From: Lithospermum erythrorhizon
Taxonomy: Eukaryota; Streptophyta; Magnoliopsida; Boraginales; Boraginaceae
DNA: 64,000 nucleotides
Assembly: GCA_019722365.1 (NCBI GenBank)
Contig: JADFUC010000501.1
Span: 434,001 to 498,000, forward strand
Direction: 5' to 3'
In this document: one piece after another, positions 1 through 13,300 of the stretch
How positions within the stretch are numbered: the first letter of the stretch is position 1
Layout: each line of letters starts with the position of its first letter
The notes under the pieces: generated by a model
Told to the model about the DNA's origin: nothing
The model's database searches: none
The model's input: the letters and a program-made list of their open reading frames with translations, nothing else
Made by a program: the position numbers and the translations under genes

Positions 1-1900
1 GACCGCCGGATATATACTGTAAATGTAGGAACTATAGATTCTCCGTGACCAACCACCAAATAAAACTCATCGCATTTTGGAAAGTCTTCTTATTTCATTC
101 ACAACTTAACCCCTCATTGTCTTCGAACCAATGCGAAACATAACTTTATCATGCCCCTCATGAATGTATTTGTGGAGATATTTGACTGCCTTGATGTCAC
201 AACATATTTCAACATTCAAATGACAATTGAATTCGGCTATCAACGGCGGTTATAATGGGTATAACCTATCGATTATTAAGCACATGTCCTCTCGACCTTC
301 GCTGCTCGTCCGTCAGTTTGCCTGCACAGATAACTTCCTTTTTCGTGTAGTATAATTTTCCAAATCTTTTGGATAATGGTTTTGCATTTCCCATCTCTCT
401 CATACATACGTTGTTCGATTTGATTTCCACCACGCACTACGCATCATGTAAAGTTTGACTACCAGTCGTGAGTAAATAAGGATCAGTAATCTTATCTGGA
501 AGCTCTGCACTTACAATTCGATCATATGTTTCTGGACTGAGATACTTGGCTGATTCTTTGAGGATAATTAAAAAATGGGCGTGAGGCAGACCACGCTTTT
601 GAAATTCGACAACATGAACCATCGATGCATCAAGCCTCCAAATAATTCTCTCGTCATAATTATATCATCAGAATACTTAGTTTTGCTTTTGAATACTGCA
701 TAAAAAAAAAGATTCCAGTCTGCTTTTGAGCTTTCATTCCTTAAACATTGCTTAACCACTATCCATTGATCAAGAAGCGATAGTCAAAAGACAAGTCTGC
801 CTGGCCATACTCTTGAACAAGCGCTATCAATCTAAGTTATCTATACCTCATATGTCTCTGGGACCACCAATGAATGAAGAAATATATCCTTGTTCCTATT
901 TTGCGGCCAATTTGAACTCCATACACCACACTATCCATTATGCCTCGATAATACCCCGTCAGAATCAGTTTTTGATATTTTTGTCATTGACTTAATTTGA
1001 TATAGTTGTCTACTACATATTGTTGAAAGCAATCTTCCAAAAACTCAAAGATACGACCGTCATTTTCTACGTTGCCGTTAATTTATACACATAATATTCC
1101 TAAGAACTCACAGCTTTGGCAAAGGTTTTGTCTAAGATTCTCATCTCGGAAGGAAGAATATAATCTCGAATTCCTTTCGCTGGCTGCTTGATCTGAGGCC
1201 TCGTCGATTTTAGAAATTTAAGTCAATTTTGTAAGTCAAGTTCACATTTAGTTTATCAAAATCGGACAGAAATACTTATGATATAATATGGATAAATTGG
1301 ATCATTTCTATCTTAATGTAATTTGAATTTCTTTTTATCATCAGAATATAGTATAAACACGTAAGCACGAATATATAATAATTTAGAAATATATTTACAT
1401 ATATGTAATGTTACCTTGTCTTTCCTGCTTCAAGTATTTTCCGAATAAGTTATATCAGGAAAGATCCACATGGTTTAGTTTCTGTCTAACCGTACAACCT
1501 ACCCTTGGAATGTTGCCGTGCCACTCTGGTTCTCCATTTGGGAACATGAGAACGTATTGGAGTGGATCATAGCATCCATAGTAATACTTCACTTTCAGGA
1601 TTTCGATCCGAATTTTGTGTATACCCCGATATCTCATGGCTCAAGAGGGACTCGCTCGCAGCCTCTCATTTCCAACTAGCACGGCAATTTCGTACTTCCG
1701 CCGGGTCTCATATTCTTTTTATCACACTGATTAGATCCGATGACTATACGGTACTCTTTCTATATTTTCAAGTGTTTATACTTGCTCGAGGAAGATTGTA
1801 CAAGGATTAGATTGCATACTCAACCAACTCCTCAACTATCGATATATTTAACCTTGGCAAAGGCCGATAGTCTATTCGCAACTCGGATGCGCAGGATCAT
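1..1900 (-). mobile_element. Decayed Helitron Rep/helicase fragment
   Basis: Read on the minus strand, this region carries pieces of a plant Helitron RepHel protein in the expected order. At 1637-1455 is the N-terminal helicase-like segment with YDPLQYVLMFPNGEPEW. At 622-437 is the Rep part with VEFQKRGLPHAH; the H-A-H fits the HUH nuclease motif. From about 400 to 1, in shifting frames, are segments resembling CMKNGKCKNHYPK, LNVEICCDIKAVKYLHKYIH and the sequence after it. Helitrons transpose by rolling-circle replication using this Rep nuclease and a helicase. Many frameshifts and stops separate the pieces, so the copy is dead. The helicase C-terminus and the 3' hairpin would lie outside the left edge. 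Element ends are not visible and the 1900 limit is approximate. Confidence 0.8.
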
Positions 1901-4900
1901 GTGTTAGAATCGAATACCACCAAGCCTTCGAAATATCCCCGAGGTATAAGATCATCTATATACTAACACCGATGCAAGCATACATGTAGGAGAATATAGA
2001 ATGCAGCACCAGTTTCATTTTACAAAGAAACATTCACTTTTTTTAACAATAACATATAATTTGCTAATAATACCCAAATAATACCAATATATTTTTTCAA
2101 CTATAGTATATCAAATTGAATTCTTTTTACTTATGTATGTATAACAACTTAATATAATCAGAAGATAAAATAGATTCACCTTAAGAGTTAGGTAGTTCAA
2201 TATGCCTTTTTTATTATGACTTGAGGATTTAGTCATAATATTATGACGCATTTAAGCACTGTAATTTCAGAGATGTAAAATTAACTTTGACTCTTTGAGT
2301 GATATTTTCTTACTTAATGGATATGGTTTTCTAAGTTACTATTATGCATTTAATAACATCAAATCGGTATTTGTGAGGTGTTTAGAATATAATATTATAT
2401 TTTGTGTAAAAAAATCGATTCTTATTATTGAGAAAAACTCAATGATTCAATTGAACTACGTAAATACATTACGTAACCTAACTTGAATAAGATTAACCTA
2501 ATTAACTGTAATTTGTATAATTAAATTATATCAACCTAATTAATACTTAGTTAAAGCATTGATTAACGATTTTAATGTCGGTTAGTTAATTGCCTTTTAA
2601 ATGGCTATGAAATATAATTATGATTAATACTTAATCTAATTAACACACGCTTGTAATTAATAGCTGCTTAATGGTACTTCATGTGAAAAAATTCAATTGC
2701 ATCTAAATTACATGTAAAAATACACATCTGTAATTAATAGCCAAAGCATTAATTAGGATAATTTAATGCAAAAAAAGTCAATTGGTAGGATTATTACATA
2801 AACTTATTATAATACCTTAATTAATACCCAAATCTTATTAATACTAACTTATTATAATCTAATTAATACACAAATCTTATTAATACTTAAATCTAATTAA
2901 TAGCTAAAACATTTATTAACACGATTTTATCCAGCAAAAACTCAATGACCAAAAAGTGAAAGACATTTGGATTAAATTAGATAAACTTATCTGTTTATTG
3001 TATCATTTTCCTTTCAACCTACGCCAGTTAACCAAAGTTCCATTATCTCGTTTTTCTGGATTTGTGACCAACAATTACACATACATGCATGATAACTATT
3101 CGATTCTATAATGACATCAATTTTATATAGATACATATTGATGTGCTATGCTGTACGTATGCACTAGAGATTAAATGTATCGTGAATCAACAAAATATAG
3201 ACTCCCTGCTCATCTACGCAAGCGTTTTCACTATTTCAGAAACTAACGATTCGCAATAAATGATGACCAAGACGGCGCGGTGACCTTCAATATGATGAAA
3301 AGAAATTTGCTTGACTAATAAACGAATGATGCAAAACGGCAAAATATCTTTACTGGGGATTTTCTAACTAACAAAGCTGCCGGATACATTTTGAAATTAT
3401 GATATGATGTGCGTGGGGATTTGGCCAGGCGAGTGAGATGCTGCGGTGTCATACTGTCATGTATGCGGATCCAACTTTTATTATAACACTTATCATGTTT
3501 AACACGATTTGGTAAAGCAAATGGTCATCAGTTGTAGTATTTGTTAAATAAAGGGTGCTAAACTTCAATTCATGCATTTAATAGGCTAAATGATTATAAT
3601 CATGATTGTAAAGGGATATAGAGTAGTATTAATTTGGTTATGGTGAGGTCACAATCTTCAGTGACACCTTCCGCACCCAGTTTCATAGCCTCTAGCAATT
3701 TGCAATAATAATTTGAATGAATGGTATGGTAGGTGGTCCATATTCACTTTTATTTATTTGGAAATTGGGACTTATGTCTTTCAAAATACTTTAGGCAATT
3801 GTTTTGATGATGAACCTAATGTTGGTCAAGAACAGAACGGTATCAGGCAAAGCTTTTTCATTTTATTTATTTTTCTTTATTTCTTGGTGATTTATTTGCT
3901 CTCTAGTGCACATGGTTTGTCACTATGTTTGAATTATTATGTGATGATATTTATTTTAGCATTCAATTGATAACTGTTATTAACAATTTGATTATTGAAG
4001 GTTAAGAGTGTGATTAACACAATTTAACTTCCTCTTTGTAATTTTATATTTCTTACACTTTTGAATTGTAGACCATATGGAGTTGTTGATGTTAGGTATG
4101 TGTATTTAGGTAAATTTATCTAAAACAATAGATTGTAGACTTTTTTAGTTTTAGGTATCATGCATGTTATAAGTCACATAAACTTTCTAAGTACAGTTAA
4201 TATGTAGCCATATATGATTTTGTGATAATTGCTTGTTCAGATTACAATGGAAGCGGTGGATGCATAGGCAACTGATCTGGTGATATGGACAATAATTAGA
4301 TAAAATTAGTGTTAACATTCTTATGTTGGAAATTTAGTGATATCTAATAAGTTTAAATCATATTTAGCGATCATATGAATCATACATCAATTAGATTCTA
4401 CACATCAAACACTTGTTAAAACATACTCCTAAATTCTAATCAAGATGACCTACATACGAGTTTAATTCATTTTAAAAAAAAAAAATTATATGCCACTTCT
4501 TTTTTCATTCGCGTATAAATATATAACTTAGCTTGTTTATTTTGTTATTTATAATTGCTATAACGTTTATCAAAAGGAATATAATGATGATTTCATGACA
4601 TCAATTGGATGACTATTGACTCATAATGTTTTTTCAACAAAAAAGGAAGAAAAAATGGTTTATTTTCCTATTATTTTTTCAAATACATCAGTACAGTTTA
4701 TATATTCTGTTAAATTGGATGGTTGGTGCAAAGAGACAAATTAAAAAGAATGTTATACGGAGAGGGAAAATGAAAATAAATCAAAAAATCATGTCAAAAT
4801 TAACAGAAATACAGGCAGCGGGAAAATTTAAAAAGATAATATGAATTTAAGAATCAAAACAACGCATATTGAAAGTATATAAAATACGCGAAATTAAAGC

Positions 4901-5290
4901 CACACTAAACAATGTTAAAAGCGGTGAAATGACCATTGCGCAATTCTTTATCAGTTGTTCGAGAAATTTCATTTGCGATAAAATGTATATTTTAATAAAT
5001 TTTAACACCTGCTTTCAAAGCAGGCATATAATCGACTCGTGAAAATGTCTGCTAAAAAATTGAATCAAGAGACACACACCAAAACAAGATTGCTGGAGCT
5101 TAAATGACTATTTTGCCCCTATTCGTAAGCGTAGTTACGTAAATTACGCCGTGAGAAATAAATATTTCAAAAATTATTTTGCGCGTATAATGGATCCCAA
5201 TAGAGCATTCATTATGGATAGCTTAACAAAAATGTATCGGGTCGGGTCATTCTGTAACCAATTAACCTTGTGGGTTGCCCGTTTGTCTCG
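1901..5290. other. AT-rich spacer, no gene recognised
   Basis: I see no convincing gene here. Around 2480-2940 the sequence is a patchwork of short TTAATTAA-type words (variants of taattaatacttaatctaatt), which looks like decayed tandem or low-complexity DNA. A plus-strand open stretch at 3713-3970 and another at 4626-4844 have no recognisable domain and the composition of random AT-rich DNA. Confidence 0.5.
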
Positions 5291-5301
5291 AAGCTTTGAT
5301 G

Positions 5302-5310
5302 AAACCCTAG
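5302..5310 (+). promoter_or_regulatory. Telo-box-like motif (AAACCCTAG)
   Basis: The word AAACCCTAG sits just before a pyrimidine-rich tract (about 5350-5380, CCCCCCTCCCCCTTCTTCTTCC). This pairing is typical of promoters and 5' leaders of plant translation and ribosomal genes. No matching coding sequence follows, so it may be an orphan promoter remnant or chance. Confidence 0.25.
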
Positions 5311-5419
5311 CCACCACCTACTTAAGCTCATCACCTAAACACGGACATAACCACCCCCCTCCCCCTTCTTCTTCCAATTTTTTTAATTCAAATGAACTAC
5401 AAGTTTACACTTTTTAATT

Positions 5420-6700
5420 TGTTCTTGCTTATTTATTGTTGTTGTATTTGTGGTGATTAATTAGCCGATCACATTTATTTAATTGTGTGACTGGTCAGTA
5501 AATCACCAACATCAAATCTTATCGAGTTTAATGGCTTGAATTTTTGCTATGGAGGGTATTTTTACCTCTAATTTCATAGTTGGTTGGTCATTAACACAAC
5601 ATGTTCTGTATTTCATACATAATAATAATCCCATCTAAGGACCAATGTCCCTATATTCTTATAAATTCACATGTATTAACGTCAAGTGTAGTCAAACAAT
5701 CACTCTTCTTTCTTATACAATTGAAATGCTAGATTATTATGTGTTTGTAAATTTTGACAATTGAAAATAAATCGAACAATCTTTTTGGGATGGAGGTGGT
5801 AATTGAATGCTTGAGTTGTTCATTCGGATTAATGGTATGGTAAAACATAAAAATTAATGTTTTAAAATATTGTTTGTATACTTTTTATTTTTTTGAGTTA
5901 AAGTCGAGGTGAATGAAGGTGAAACATATTAAAAATAATATTCACTTCCATTACCCTTGCTTTTGAGGGTTAATGGTTTGAGAATAAGTAGAGATGAATG
6001 TAAATGAATCTATTACACTAGTTGAATCAATTTTTACAATTCAAAGGAGGTGAATGTGGAAATTCATCTCGATTGTTCTAGATTTATTTCAAAACAAACG
6101 GACCACAAAAATGAAATAAGTCGAATGACAATAACAAATCTTTCTAGAGAAGAACAATTATCTCTGTTTTCTGGGTGTATTGGTATTGTCTTGCAGTGGT
6201 GAAGCTGCTCTAACATGCCTTGTAGTTTCCTCCAAGTTGAATTAAGCGAATTGTAGTAACAAGTTACAAATTAGCTACATAAATTAACCAAGGGGACTTA
6301 TAACTCAAATTGTAACAACCAATCGTACATGAAATCAACTTGTAATAAAATTATGACTGAAACAAAGCAGAGAGTAACAACTTGTCACAAAACAGAGACA
6401 ATACATGACATTAATACTTATACAAGCATTTCATACAAAATAATATACCACATAGTAACAACTTATAACAAAACGACCAATCAACAAACTAATCCCTTAA
6501 ATGATTAGATGGGGATTAGTAATAACGTAAACGACTAAACTTTACATTAGCTAGTCTTAATAAATGTCACAAAGTTGTAACTATATCCCTTACATCGAAT
6601 TTAAGATGAATAATGTTACAACTTCGTGTCATTTTCAGGACTAACCTAAAGTTTAGCATTGTCTACGCGAACAAATCCCTACTTAAATCATCGAAGACGT
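5420..6700. other. AT-rich spacer
   Basis: No gene, RNA or clear repeat is seen. A short stretch near 6195-6240 follows a TTGCAG that could be a splice acceptor and might be an exon relic, but it cannot be assigned. The part nearest 6700 is probably the 3' flank of the minus-strand gene that ends at 6767. Confidence 0.4.
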
Positions 6701-6766
6701 AGTTACAGACTCGTGATTCGCGTACATATTATATAGTGGGATGTTGGAAGTGAAATCGACAAGTAG

Positions 6767-7183
6767 CTATGGACATTGGAAGCCGGTAGGAGTCTTCTTG
6801 GAGCAAACATTAAGGAGCAAGCTAAGAGCAATGGGGACATTAAGATTGTTGCCAAGAGCAGTAGCTTTGAGGACAGTACAGAGGCATGCAGCAGCTTCAA
6901 GATCGGCAAGGTCTTTAATCAGAGTGCAGCATGGAGTCACTGGAGGCTTACCAACAGTGAGACTAAGTAACCCTTTAAGCACATTTGCACATACTCCTAG
7001 TTTGAGTGTGTCTTTTGGGCATTTTGGTGCTCGTTTTGGGACAATGGGGATGGGGGTAGTGGAAGGGGGCATTGGTTCTGGATTTGGGCAAGTTTCACAT
7101 GCAGAAACAATTGGGAATACTATGAGGTTGAAGGAGATTAAGAGAGCAAAAATGATGGTAGTAATGCTGTTCTTGGTAGTCAT
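6767..7183 (-). CDS. 14-kDa hybrid proline-rich protein (8-cysteine motif, LTP-like)
   Basis: A single-exon gene of 138 residues. Residues 1-28 form a signal peptide (MTTKNS, then a long hydrophobic core ending near IVSA). A short linker with Cys29/Cys32 and proline-rich sequence (about 33-53) follows. The C-terminal domain has the eight-cysteine pattern C55, C65, C85-C86, C100, C102, C127, C137 with the typical [22 protein letters not shown] and [12 protein letters not shown] blocks. This is the HyPRP/DC2.15-like family of secreted, wall-associated proteins; family members are tied to growth and stress, but the exact role is unknown. I chose Met at 7183 rather than the in-frame one at 7243 because the TATA box at 7253-7262 would leave no leader for the upstream start, and the upstream part is not signal-like. 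The gene looks intact. Confidence 0.93.
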   Translation of the reverse strand: MTTKNSITTIIFALLISFNLIVFPIVSACETCPNPEPMPPSTTPIPIVPKRAPKCPKDTLKLGVCANVLKGLLSLTVGKPPVTPCCTLIKDLADLEAAACLCTVLKATALGNNLNVPIALSLLLNVCSKKTPTGFQCP

Positions 7184-7252
7184 GTTTTGCTGTAGTACTA
7201 GTATTAGACTTTGAGCAAATAATTTGCATGGAAATTGTTGCAAAGGGAGGGG

Positions 7253-7262
7253 CTATATATAG
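7253..7262 (-). promoter_or_regulatory. TATA box of the proline-rich protein gene
   Basis: CTATATATAG lies 70 bp upstream of the chosen start codon. A transcript starting about 30 bp downstream would have a leader of about 40 nt, normal for small secreted plant proteins. Confidence 0.7.
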
Positions 7263-7369
7263 GATATAAATGAAAATTGACCTCAATATTATTGTGGATA
7301 TTGGCATTTCTGCTAATACTATGCACATAAATTAAATTATGACATTAAATGATACACTTCCAACTAGTG

Positions 7370-7560
7370 TTGTTAACGAAGCCGGTACTGTAGCGGCACG
7401 CTAATTCCTTGGCCGGCTTTTTACCGAATCCAATTACCCGATATTTTCGAGTAATCTTCAAAAAAATTACAATTAACTCGAGCTGGGTACCGAGCCGTTT
7501 TTGAGCCGGTAACGAGCCGTACCGGTTACCCGGTCCTTAAAGAATTTACTTTTTGTTTTG
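7370..7560. repeat. GC-richer repeat-like island, possible small DNA transposon
   Basis: In an AT-rich setting this stretch has repeated GCCGGTA, GAGCCGTT, GAGCCGTACCGGTTACCCGG words in both orientations, giving partial self-complementarity. This resembles non-autonomous DNA transposons of plants. No clear terminal repeats or target duplication can be fixed. Confidence 0.3.
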
Positions 7561-7681
7561 TATTTTAAGGAAGTAATATTTGATTATACAATATATAATA
7601 TTTTAAGAATTTCTGTCATTCTTTGTATTTGAAGTCCAAGAAATTAGTATTATTTGCCTACATAATATATAATACTTTATT

Positions 7682-8058
7682 TTATTTTTTATCGAAGCAT
7701 TCAATCTGATACCTAAGGCTTGACAGTCTATCGAAGAAAAAAATTATTTCTCCGAAAGATCGCCGACAAGGATTCGAAATGGATTTTCTCTCAGTTCGAA
7801 TTTTTTGAAGCCAGAACGAAGTATTCAAATTATCTTGGCCCATTAAGAAAGCACTACTTCCAACCTTCAAATTTAATTCAGCTGTGACTTTATTCTTATA
7901 AATTCTAATTTACAAGGAAATTTTCTTATTGCAAGGTGGTTTTTATATATTGATCCAAATTTACCTAATATGGATATTGATACACCTTTATCCCATTTAA
8001 AAGTCACATTTGATCTTTCTTCTAGACTAGTGCATTCAATTAATTTATTCAGTTTCAT
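7682..8058 (-). pseudogene. Unidentified reading frame broken by a frameshift
   Basis: Two adjacent minus-strand open frames (8058-7873 and 7870-7682) read as one protein if a single frameshift near 7880 is allowed: the first runs out at FIRIKSQLN while another frame continues as VTAELNLKVGSSAFLMGQDN. The combined product of about 125 residues has balanced amino-acid use, unlike the AT-rich noise around it. I recognise no domain. It could be an exon of a captured gene or a transposon gag piece. Confidence 0.3.
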
Positions 8059-9236
8059 AGATGATCAAAACCCAAAAGTTGAAGCAAAATGAAAATAGGA
8101 ATATGAGATCTTAGCCATATGAGTGGCTTATTGATTTAAAGGGCAAAGGCTCATTAAAGGCCCAAAACTTGGATGTTTGTGAAGTTGTATAAGAAGCCAA
8201 AACTGGCCCTCCTAGAACTTGTTCATGTTTGCTTGCAAAATCAAGATAATCATTTGAGTTGTGTCACACAACCACTGGCTATACTAGTCACTATTCAACT
8301 TCAGATGAATCCAGAGCATTAATTGGTTTCTTGATATATATGTATGAAATTGTTCTGAGAAAGTATGGTTATAATTCAAGAAACGTATAGAGGTTGATAA
8401 GGATGAATACAAAATCATAAACATATGGCTCAAGGAACGATTCCAGCACAGCTCCTCACATACACCATCCCTTAAATTTAATGGTATGAGAAAGGAGTTG
8501 TCCTTAAATTAAGTACATATTATCGACATTAATAAATCGATCAACTGATTAGAGAGCTTCATTAGAATGATACAGAAGCACTAATGAGAGCATTAAGAAG
8601 TTGGATTCTTACTCGACGATGTCGTCGAGACTTCTTTTGTAGATGTAAACTAACTTGAATTCATTTTAGCAAAGTCAGGATAGAGCATTCAAACAAAAAC
8701 AGCCTTTTCCTTTTGTTCCCACAGCTATATTATCTTTTTTCTTTTAGTTGCTTACAATAATTACTTAGATTATATTGGGAAAAAAAAGTTAAGGGCTTAC
8801 AAAGTACATTATGGGGCAAATACATTAACCATCATTGCAAGAAACACTTCTATAGAAAAGAATCAAAAGCATATACACTAAACCAAAATTTACAGTCAAA
8901 TATCCCCCCTAAAGAGCCTAGCTCCTTGCTGAACTATGAATGAAGCCTTCCGTGACCTACAGCTCCCCTACATTTGTAGGTCATTAGATACTACAAATAT
9001 TCTAGGGAAGGGGAGAAGACAACAACAACACACTGGTAGCTTAGTAGCTTAGCAGGATGAAAGAAAGAATAGGAGAAAAGCACTTACCAAAAGTGTCAAA
9101 TAGTTGGCTCGGGTTGCAGAATATACAGTATGTACAAAATGCCCGACGGCAGGAAAATGAAGCATTCTGCAGCCCCCGAACTCTGGCATGTGCCCCCGAT
9201 CTAAAATCTTCGGTCGGCACAAAAGAGAGCTTGAAG

Positions 9237-10248
9237 TCACTTGTTCAACTTTGCCAAGAACTGACCCAGGTTGTACTCTTCAGTATACTGTGATTGATCC
9301 CAAAGTTCTTCAAGTCCACCGAGTATGGATTTTAATCCCTTTCCACGAGACGGTAAGTTTGATTCCCCCTCAGTGTTTTCATTTGCAGACTTCGAAGCTC
9401 TGGTTCGCTGATGTGCGAACATATAAAGTGTTAGAGAAAGTTGAAACATGCTTGATGTTCATCGAAAAGATAAGATAAAGAAACAAGTACCTTCTTATTT
9501 TCTGCTGGTGTAAACAAATCAAGCAGTTGATCCGTATTCATTGTTTTCATACTGGCATTATCCACATTGATTACAGAATTAGCAACCGAAACTTTGAACT
9601 TCTGAAGGCTCATCACTTTCTCTTCCAATGTACCTCGCATTATTAGACGATGCACATGGACGACTTTTCGCTGGCCTAATCTGTGTGCTCTATCCATGGC
9701 CTACACAACATATGAATAGCTAAATGGATCAATCCACGGATCAAATACCCAAATTAGACTCCAAATAACAGTTCTAACCCAAAGCATAAGAAGAAAATTA
9801 TCTCTTCCCGTTTCTATCGAATAACCTAAGGTATAGGTACTTCTCTCCCCCCTCCAATCAAAAAGAGAACCTTCCGGAACCCCTTGAGCCTGATAAACAT
9901 TCCTCTTCCTGATCCCACCGGAAGATATCAAGTACATGATCTTCTCTTCCCTTAAACAGACCAAGTGAAAGACCCTTCCTACCCCCGTGCAGTGCTGGAT
10001 TACTCTTGTTCACGGGTGTTCAGTACCAAAAAATTTTCAGAAATAATAATAATTGCTATTTTACATGTATTTTGTTGATGTCCCAAAATTTTAAATTTTA
10101 CAAAAGATAATCCAAACACCCACTGATAATGTCCTAGATCCACGCCCCAGCCCCCTTGTCTGATAACCAAACCATAGTTAATAAATGCTTTATGTCTGTT
10201 TTAAGCTCCAAAAGCAGAATAGTAGGGTAGTTTTTCTGGAGTTTCTTA

Positions 10249-10306
<58 letters not shown>

Positions 10307-13300
10307 CATAAAAATTTGTAACACTTGTAACATTTAGTTGAATTTTTCACTTTTCAGAACATCAAATAACATCCAAGTACAATTCGAAAGAAAAGTGTGC
10401 ATAATTAATCATTGTATCAATCACAAATTAAAGTAGAAATTAATCGAAAAATTAATCATATAAAACCAATTTTAAAAACATTTGAAGGAGAAAAGAAATG
10501 AAAGAAGAGAGAGAAGAAAAGACGTAATATCCGTCACTAGTACAGAATTCCAAATTTAACCCTACCGAATAATGATAGGTTCGTAGTTCGGCTCAATTGC
10601 ATATTCAATGTATGGCTCGAATTTGCTCAAATCATCGAACCCTAAAATTTATAGTTCGGCTCTGTTCAGGTTATTTGGGCAACGTCGGCCGATTTCTTTC
10701 GAACGCTCAAAGCTCGGTTCAAATTTCATAATACTAAATATTAAGCATCCTCATACGGCAAAAAATTAAATTTCTTGGGAACACATAAATAATTTACTCC
10801 AATACTCCATAAAACATTAGTACATTACTAAATACAAAAATATTACATTCCATACTCCATAAAACATAAAAGGGCCGTATGAAACTTAAAAGGGCCAAAA
10901 TGTTAAATGATTTAATTGGTAATGGACCGAGCCGAATAATTTCGAACCGCCTGGCTTCAGTCTTTCGAATCCCACTTTGGTTCGCTCGAGGCTCACATCT
11001 AACAGCCTCGGACCGAATCCATATTTTAGCCGAAATTGCTTAATCGAATCGAACCTTACGTTTTTACGCCTCTACAAAGTCGCGAATACCTCCAAAGTGC
11101 AATCGCGAGACCGAGTAAAAAGCAAAATGCTAAAAGAGAGAGAAAAAGTTAAGGAGAAATAAGGGAAGCCGAGGATGATCCGTTTTTGATGTATTGAAGG
11201 TTCAGTGGTTAAAATAAGGCCTAAAGTCATTCTTCCTAAATACGCCATATAGCTGGCCGTCAGCCTAAGCCTACACTCCATCGCTGCTAAACCGTCATGC
11301 TAAGCGCTTATTCACAACTTTGAACCAAACATAAGCTTGTGTGTTTTGCAAGTGAAGAAACACTTGCAAATGTATCTCCAGCAGTTCACTTTATTGTTCA
11401 TGATTAAATTAAGCAACATGTAGAATTAATTAGACAACTTACTTGAAGATCTCTCATGGGGTTCCAATCATGTTCCATAAAAACTAGAGTATCGGCTGAC
11501 GTCAAATTCAAACCAAGGCCACCAACTACAAAAATAGATCACAGATGAGAGACAGATCCTAATGGTTAACATAAGCAAGTGAAATATGCTCATCTTCAAA
11601 TATCTCACCATGAGTAGTAAGCAGCAATGCATCAATAGTAGGGTCAGAATTGAAGGTTTTGACAATGTCAAAACGTTTTTCTGATTGCACAGATCCATCA
11701 AGCCTCAAATATGTAACACTGCTTCCAGCAAATGAATTGTATATTAAACATGGTTTTTAAAAATAAAAGGAGGAACCCACAAGATCTGCTTTCTTGGGCA
11801 CTCAAAAAATACAGGCTGATAAAGATGCAAAGACAAACTGACACACATGCAAGCACGGGGAAAATGGAGAAGGAGACTGAATAGTTTAAAACTACAAACA
11901 AAGATTTGTAGCTAATGTCAGTCACTATAGAGCAGAATATAAATTGTCACGATACAACTTTCCTCAGTTAAAACAGAGATAAAATGCAAAGGATTTCACT
12001 ATATCATCTTGATGGAGAACCTACTGAATTCTGCAAATGTGATATGTGGTTTAATTTTGTAAGTCCATAACTTATTGTTAAAGCACATCTTAGTAATTGA
12101 AGCATGGCTGCAACTCTTGTGTTGGACTCAATCTCAAAACAGTATGGATACGATAACGACCAGATATTCATGGCTTATACAGTAAACGAGTAATGTACCA
12201 GTGGATGAAATAATAATGTGTAACTGATGATAGTTAGAGACGTAGAGACCAGAGACGTTTATAACAGGAGCAACTATTAAAAAGGGGTAGCACATAATTT
12301 TAGGTTAGAATAGGAAAAGAAAAGGAACCGGGAGTACTCACTTCTTCATGTGGCCATGAAAGAGGTCTCTTTCAATAATGTCCAATAAGGCCTGCATGAG
12401 TAGTTAAGAGTCATATGCTGGTCTGAATGGCAAAATATCGGCATGAAAGGAACTTCGATTAATTCAAAACAATAAACTATTAACATGCATGGAGACCTCT
12501 ATATAAAGAATTTACATGCCAGGAGAGCTGATCACTAAAAGATTGAAAATATAAAAATGAAAATAAAATTACTTTGTGTTGTGCAAAAATCAATACTCTA
12601 TGCTGTCCAACATTCATACTGGCATCCGAATTTGAGGTCTCAACACCTATCCCACACTCTTCCAGTATCTCCTGAAGGGCAATAAGCTTAGGAGAATGCT
12701 GAAGAGTATGAAGTTCTGACATAATGTCAGAAGCAGCAGGAAAGAGTTCTGACAGAAATGGCATTAGTGATTCTGGAATCTTTTCACCGATCACAAGTAG
12801 AGGATGGCTACAAAGTTTTAGCAAATATTGAAGTGCCTGCAAAATATTTAGAGGATTTAATATCAGAAAACATTCCGGAAATCTACAGAAAAGCTTACCT
12901 GAAGGGAACTTCATAGCAGGAACCACATAGCAGAATCATTGCCTAACTTACCTGGAAAACATGAGAAGTCGCATTGGGCGAAGGACTTCCACCTCCAGCA
13001 TCTGAATCATTTAACTTGACGATTTTTGAAATTTCCTGTCTGACATGGGACCCAGAAAACTGCTCATATAGTTTAAGCTGTACAGGACTTAGGTCACAAT
13101 ATCTGTCCTGAATAATTTTCTCCGGAAGATCAGACAACACTTCATCTTTTGTCCGTCTCAGGAGAAATGGCATAACCTGACCATCAGAATTTTAGAGTTA
13201 ATAGAATCCTTAAATCTAACTGACACTAATGGTTATAGCTAACTGAACGGACCTGCTTGTGCAAGGCTTCCATTGCAAGTACACCTGCTTCAGCATCTTT

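Noticed and set aside
6741..7214. Plus-strand open frame of 157 codons opposite the proline-rich protein gene
   Set aside because: The minus strand has the signal peptide, the eight-cysteine pattern and a TATA box; the plus frame has no family resemblance.
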